Assembly (NCBI GenBank): GCA_019112875.1
Contig: DXIO01000122.1
Coordinates: forward strand, 1-64,000
From: Candidatus Aquabacterium excrementipullorum
GTDB lineage: Bacteria > Pseudomonadota > Gammaproteobacteria > Burkholderiales > Burkholderiaceae_C
Direction: 5' to 3'
Length of the DNA stretch: 64,000 bases
Under the pieces are notes generated by a model that was given only the letters and a program-made list of their open reading frames with translations, ran no database searches and had not been told where the DNA came from. The position numbers and the translations under genes are program-made. Below, piece after piece: positions 61,538 to 64,000 of the stretch. How positions within the stretch are numbered: position 1 is the stretch's first letter; every line of letters starts with the position of its first letter.

Positions 61538-62689
61538 ATGCCCATCGACACCCACCGCGCACGGTTTGCCCAACCCCTCCCTCTGGCCTGGGCTTCCGCC
61601 GCGCTCGCCTTGATGGCGCTGCCCGCGTCTGCCCAGCAAGCCGCAGCGCCCCCGGGCCAGCCGCCCGATCTCCAGGCGTGCCTGAAGATCACCGAAGACA
61701 AAGACCGCCTGGCCTGCTATGACCGGCAGATGACGGGCAAGGCCATGCTGGCGCTTCCGCCCTCCCCCGTGGCGGCACAGGCGGACACTGCGCAACCCGG
61801 CGAGCCCGCTCAGACCGTGGTGGCGCCAGCGGGCGGCACGCCTGCCAGCGGCAACACCCCGCCCGACGAAGGCTTCCTCTCGCGCTTCTGGGAACTCGCA
61901 CCGGGTGACAAGCGCGGCACGTTCAACTACACCGCCTACCGGCCCAACTTCTTCCTGCCGATCCGCGGACTGCGCGAGATCAACCAGCACCCGAACAGCC
62001 CGTCGCGCGGCGTGGCCAACAACCTGCCCAAGTACCAGCACTTCGAGACGAAGCTGCAGATCTCGTTGCGCACCAAGGTGCTGGAGGATGTGCTGCTGCC
62101 CAATGCCGATCTGTGGGTGGCCTACACGCAGCAGTCGATCTGGCAAACGTGGAACCACGAGGAATCCTCGCCCTTCCGCAACACCGACTATCAGCCCGAG
62201 TTGCTGTACGTCGTGCCGATGCCCACCGGCCTGCAGAACCTGCCCTTCGACTGGAAGTGGGGTCTGACCAGTTTCGGTCTGGTTCACCAATCCAATGGTC
62301 AGTCGGATGCCTTGTCGCGCAGTTGGAACCGCGCCTACGTCTCCTTTGGGGCGGAACGCGGCGGGCTCAATGCCAACCTGCGCATCGAAGCGCCGCTGGC
62401 CAAGAGCAACGACAAGTACGACGACAACCCGGACATCGAGCACTACCTCGGCCATGTGCAGGCGCAAATCAACTGGTCGCCGGGCCGTTCGATCGCCTCA
62501 TTGCTGTGGCGCCCGTCGTTCAGTGGCCGGGGCTCGGTCGAACTGAACTGGTCCTACCCCGTCAATGCCGAGCGGCCCGATGGGCTGCGCTGGTACGTGC
62601 AGGCCTTCCACGGCTTCGGCGAAACCCTGCTGGACTACAACTTCAAGCAGACCAGCCTGGGCCTGGGCCTGACGATCTTCAAGTTCTGA
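61538..62689 (+). CDS. pldA: Outer-membrane phospholipase A (PldA/OMPLA)
   Basis: OMPLA is a calcium-dependent, dimerising outer-membrane beta-barrel that hydrolyses phospholipids that have strayed into the outer leaflet. The 383-residue protein has a signal peptide (cleavage near ASA-QQ), a Pro/Ala-rich periplasmic stretch (about 30-115), then the barrel: YTAYRPNFFLPIRGL, FETKLQISLRTKVL, YTQQSIWQTWNHEESSPFRNTDY, and the active-site motif GLVHQSNGQSDALSRSWNR with the His-Ser pair near 250. It ends in aromatic strands (SLGLGLTIFKF). ATG 61538 gives a proper signal. Confidence 0.95.
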   Translation: MPIDTHRARFAQPLPLAWASAALALMALPASAQQAAAPPGQPPDLQACLKITEDKDRLACYDRQMTGKAMLALPPSPVAAQADTAQPGEPAQTVVAPAGGTPASGNTPPDEGFLSRFWELAPGDKRGTFNYTAYRPNFFLPIRGLREINQHPNSPSRGVANNLPKYQHFETKLQISLRTKVLEDVLLPNADLWVAYTQQSIWQTWNHEESSPFRNTDYQPELLYVVPMPTGLQNLPFDWKWGLTSFGLVHQSNGQSDALSRSWNRAYVSFGAERGGLNANLRIEAPLAKSNDKYDDNPDIEHYLGHVQAQINWSPGRSIASLLWRPSFSGRGSVELNWSYPVNAERPDGLRWYVQAFHGFGETLLDYNFKQTSLGLGLTIFKF

Positions 62690-62713
62690 AGAACCGGCCC
62701 AGGTTGGCAAGAC

Positions 62714-63529
62714 TCAGTGCCGCAGCGAGCGTGGCTCCGCCATCTTGCGGTGCTGCTCGGCCAGCAAGGCCGAGGGCGTGACATGTGCCAGCGCTGCCTG
62801 GAGCTTGTTCTTCCAGCCGGCGACCACGTCGCCATCGCCGTCCATCATGGCCTGGAAGCCGATCTGCGCCACTTCGGCCGGATCGGCCTTGCGCTCCTGC
62901 CCCACCTGGGTGTCGAGCATGTCCGCACGCTGAAAGAAGGCGGTTTCGGTGGGGCCGGGCATCAGGCAGGTCACCGTCACGCCCGTGTCCTTCAACTCAT
63001 GGCGCAGCGCCCATGAGAAAGAATCGATGAAGGCCTTGGTGGCGTTGTAGACCGCTTGGTAGGTGCCCGGCATGAAGCCGGCGATCGAGCCAGTGATCAG
63101 GATGCGGCCCTCGGCGCGGTCGCGCATCTGCGACGCCACGCGCTGAAGCAGGTAGAGCGTGCCCAGCACATTGGTGTTGACCACCTTGGCCACGTCCTCG
63201 AAATCCTGCTCCAGGAAGGCATGGCCCAGGCCCCGGCCGGCGTTCGCCAGCAGCGCGTCGATGGGCCGGCCTTGCGTGGCGGCCAGCAACTGGTCCACGC
63301 CTTCACGCGTGGCCAGATCGACCTGCAGGGCCGACACCCGCACGCCCATGGACGACAGCTGCCGCGCCGCCAGCTGGATCTGCGGCTCATCGGCCGCGAT
63401 CACCAGATCGAAGCCTTCCTCGGCGCAGCGCCGCGCCAGTTGGAAGCCGATGCCGGACGACGCGCCAGTGACCAGGGCCAAGGCCCGTGTGCCCGTCATG
63501 GGCACCTTGGGAAGGTTGATGGATGCCAT
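62714..63529 (-). CDS. Short-chain dehydrogenase/reductase, DltE-like
   Basis: This 271-residue cytoplasmic Rossmann oxidoreductase has the NAD(P) motif VTGASSGIGFQLARR (residues 20-34), NAGRGLGHAF, the active-site Ser in ITGSIAGFMPG and the catalytic YNATKAF near 161. MPGPTETAFFQRADM follows. The substrate cannot be told from the sequence. It converges on the pldA gene with a 24-base gap and lies downstream of the hemerythrin gene on the same strand (48 bases), so these two may be cotranscribed. Confidence 0.93.
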   Translation of the reverse strand: MASINLPKVPMTGTRALALVTGASSGIGFQLARRCAEEGFDLVIAADEPQIQLAARQLSSMGVRVSALQVDLATREGVDQLLAATQGRPIDALLANAGRGLGHAFLEQDFEDVAKVVNTNVLGTLYLLQRVASQMRDRAEGRILITGSIAGFMPGTYQAVYNATKAFIDSFSWALRHELKDTGVTVTCLMPGPTETAFFQRADMLDTQVGQERKADPAEVAQIGFQAMMDGDGDVVAGWKNKLQAALAHVTPSALLAEQHRKMAEPRSLRH

Positions 63530-63577
63530 GTCAGTCTCCTTCGGGCTCTTGGCCCTGTCACGGCGCGGCAGCCGGCC

Positions 63578-64000
63578 TCAGGCCAGCGCGTCCACACCCA
63601 TTTCGGACAGCAATGCCTGCTTGCGGGTCGCCATCTCGGTGCCCAGTTCGGCCAGGTCTGCCTCGGACTTCTTCACCTCAGGGAAGAGCTCGGTCTCTTC
63701 TTCCTTGACGTGGTGCTCGATGTACTCGCCCAGCACCTTCACCTTGGCGTCGTAGAGGTCCTCATCGGGGCTCATGCCTTCGATCTGCGCGATCAGGTCC
63801 TTGGCGCTGGCGTGTTCCACCGTGGCTTCGTCCAGCAGGTCAGCATCGTCGATGGCTTCTCGGGCCGCAGGGTAGAAGATCTCTTCTTCGATGGTGGTGT
63901 GCACCTTCAGCAGCAGGCAGATCTTCTGGGCCAGGGCCTGGCGCTCATCGGCCGGGCCTTCCTTTTCTGCCAGCTTGTTGTAGTCCTTGAACAGCGCCTT
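63578..64000 (-). CDS. Hemerythrin HHE-domain protein, N-terminus cut by the window edge
   Basis: At least 141 residues are visible; the frame stays open to the right edge, so the true start lies outside. The visible part includes ICLLLKVHTTIEEEIFYPAA, then EHASAKDLIAQIEGM and GEYIEHHVKEEETELFPEVK. These are the repeated H-x3-E-type helices of hemerythrin-like domains that bind a di-iron centre. A GTG at 63904 is not the start because homology continues before it. Such proteins may sense or store oxygen or iron; the role here is unknown. Confidence 0.85.
   Translation of the reverse strand, partial: KALFKDYNKLAEKEGPADERQALAQKICLLLKVHTTIEEEIFYPAAREAIDDADLLDEATVEHASAKDLIAQIEGMSPDEDLYDAKVKVLGEYIEHHVKEEETELFPEVKKSEADLAELGTEMATRKQALLSEMGVDALA

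Overview
The window is gene-dense, high-GC chromosomal DNA from a betaproteobacterium of the order Burkholderiales, probably the Comamonadaceae/Sphaerotilaceae-Aquabacterium area; I cannot name a genus. The grounds are the overall gene content, a phasin-like protein, a PEP-CTERM-type protein, an AlaA-type aminotransferase next to hom-thrC, and flgAMN divergent from flgBCDEFGHIJKL. I saw no rRNA or tRNA genes, CRISPR array, integrase or insertion sequence, so this looks like core chromosome with a few accessory patches.

Layout. 1-2208 (minus): start of a crcB/fluC fluoride channel gene, then moaE, moaD and moeA (molybdenum cofactor). 2265-6480 (minus): thrC, hom and an alaA-type aminotransferase (amino acid metabolism). 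6616-9744 (plus): an Mth938-like protein, a peroxiredoxin (bcp), a candidate small RNA with its own terminator, and a PIN-PhoH ATPase. 9907-11569 (plus): phasin-like, RDD membrane, CsaA-like and cysteine-rich CWC proteins. 11583-15693 (minus): surE-pcm-nlpD, followed directly by rlmD with no rpoS between them. 15899-18924 (plus): a translationally coupled LuxR-type response regulator and polytopic histidine kinase. 18937-21569 (minus): an orphan GspE/PilB-like ATPase and a spermidine-synthase-like protein. 21612-24573: a deoxyinosine glycosylase, a decayed EAL-domain gene, tatD and two uncharacterised genes. 24594-29408: lolD, lolC/E, a conserved hypothetical gene and recJ.

29446-41834 is the flagellar block. 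flgN, flgM and flgA lie on the minus strand, with a good sigma-28 promoter in front of flgM. They diverge from a complete flgBCDEFGHIJKL rod-hook-ring-junction series, and an EAL/HDOD signalling protein follows. 43086-52531 is more accessory: a PQQ-type sugar dehydrogenase, a small membrane protein, an SrkA-like kinase, an orphan FliL-like protein, a Tat-exported phospholipase C, a PEP-CTERM-type exported protein, a CSS/EAL c-di-GMP phosphodiesterase and a DUF6607 protein. 52543-60572 is a BaeSR-type two-component system divergent from a complete RND tripartite efflux operon, with a BaeR-box-like site between them. The right end holds MgtC-like, outer-membrane phospholipase A, short-chain dehydrogenase and (partial) hemerythrin genes.

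I did not find a clearly new multi-gene system. The observations most worth checking are the missing rpoS at its usual locus, the decayed EAL gene with a hexamer repeat at its internal junction, the candidate sRNA in front of phoH, the BaeR-box-like site, the orphan GspE-like ATPase, and the unknown two-gene unit at 23418-24573.
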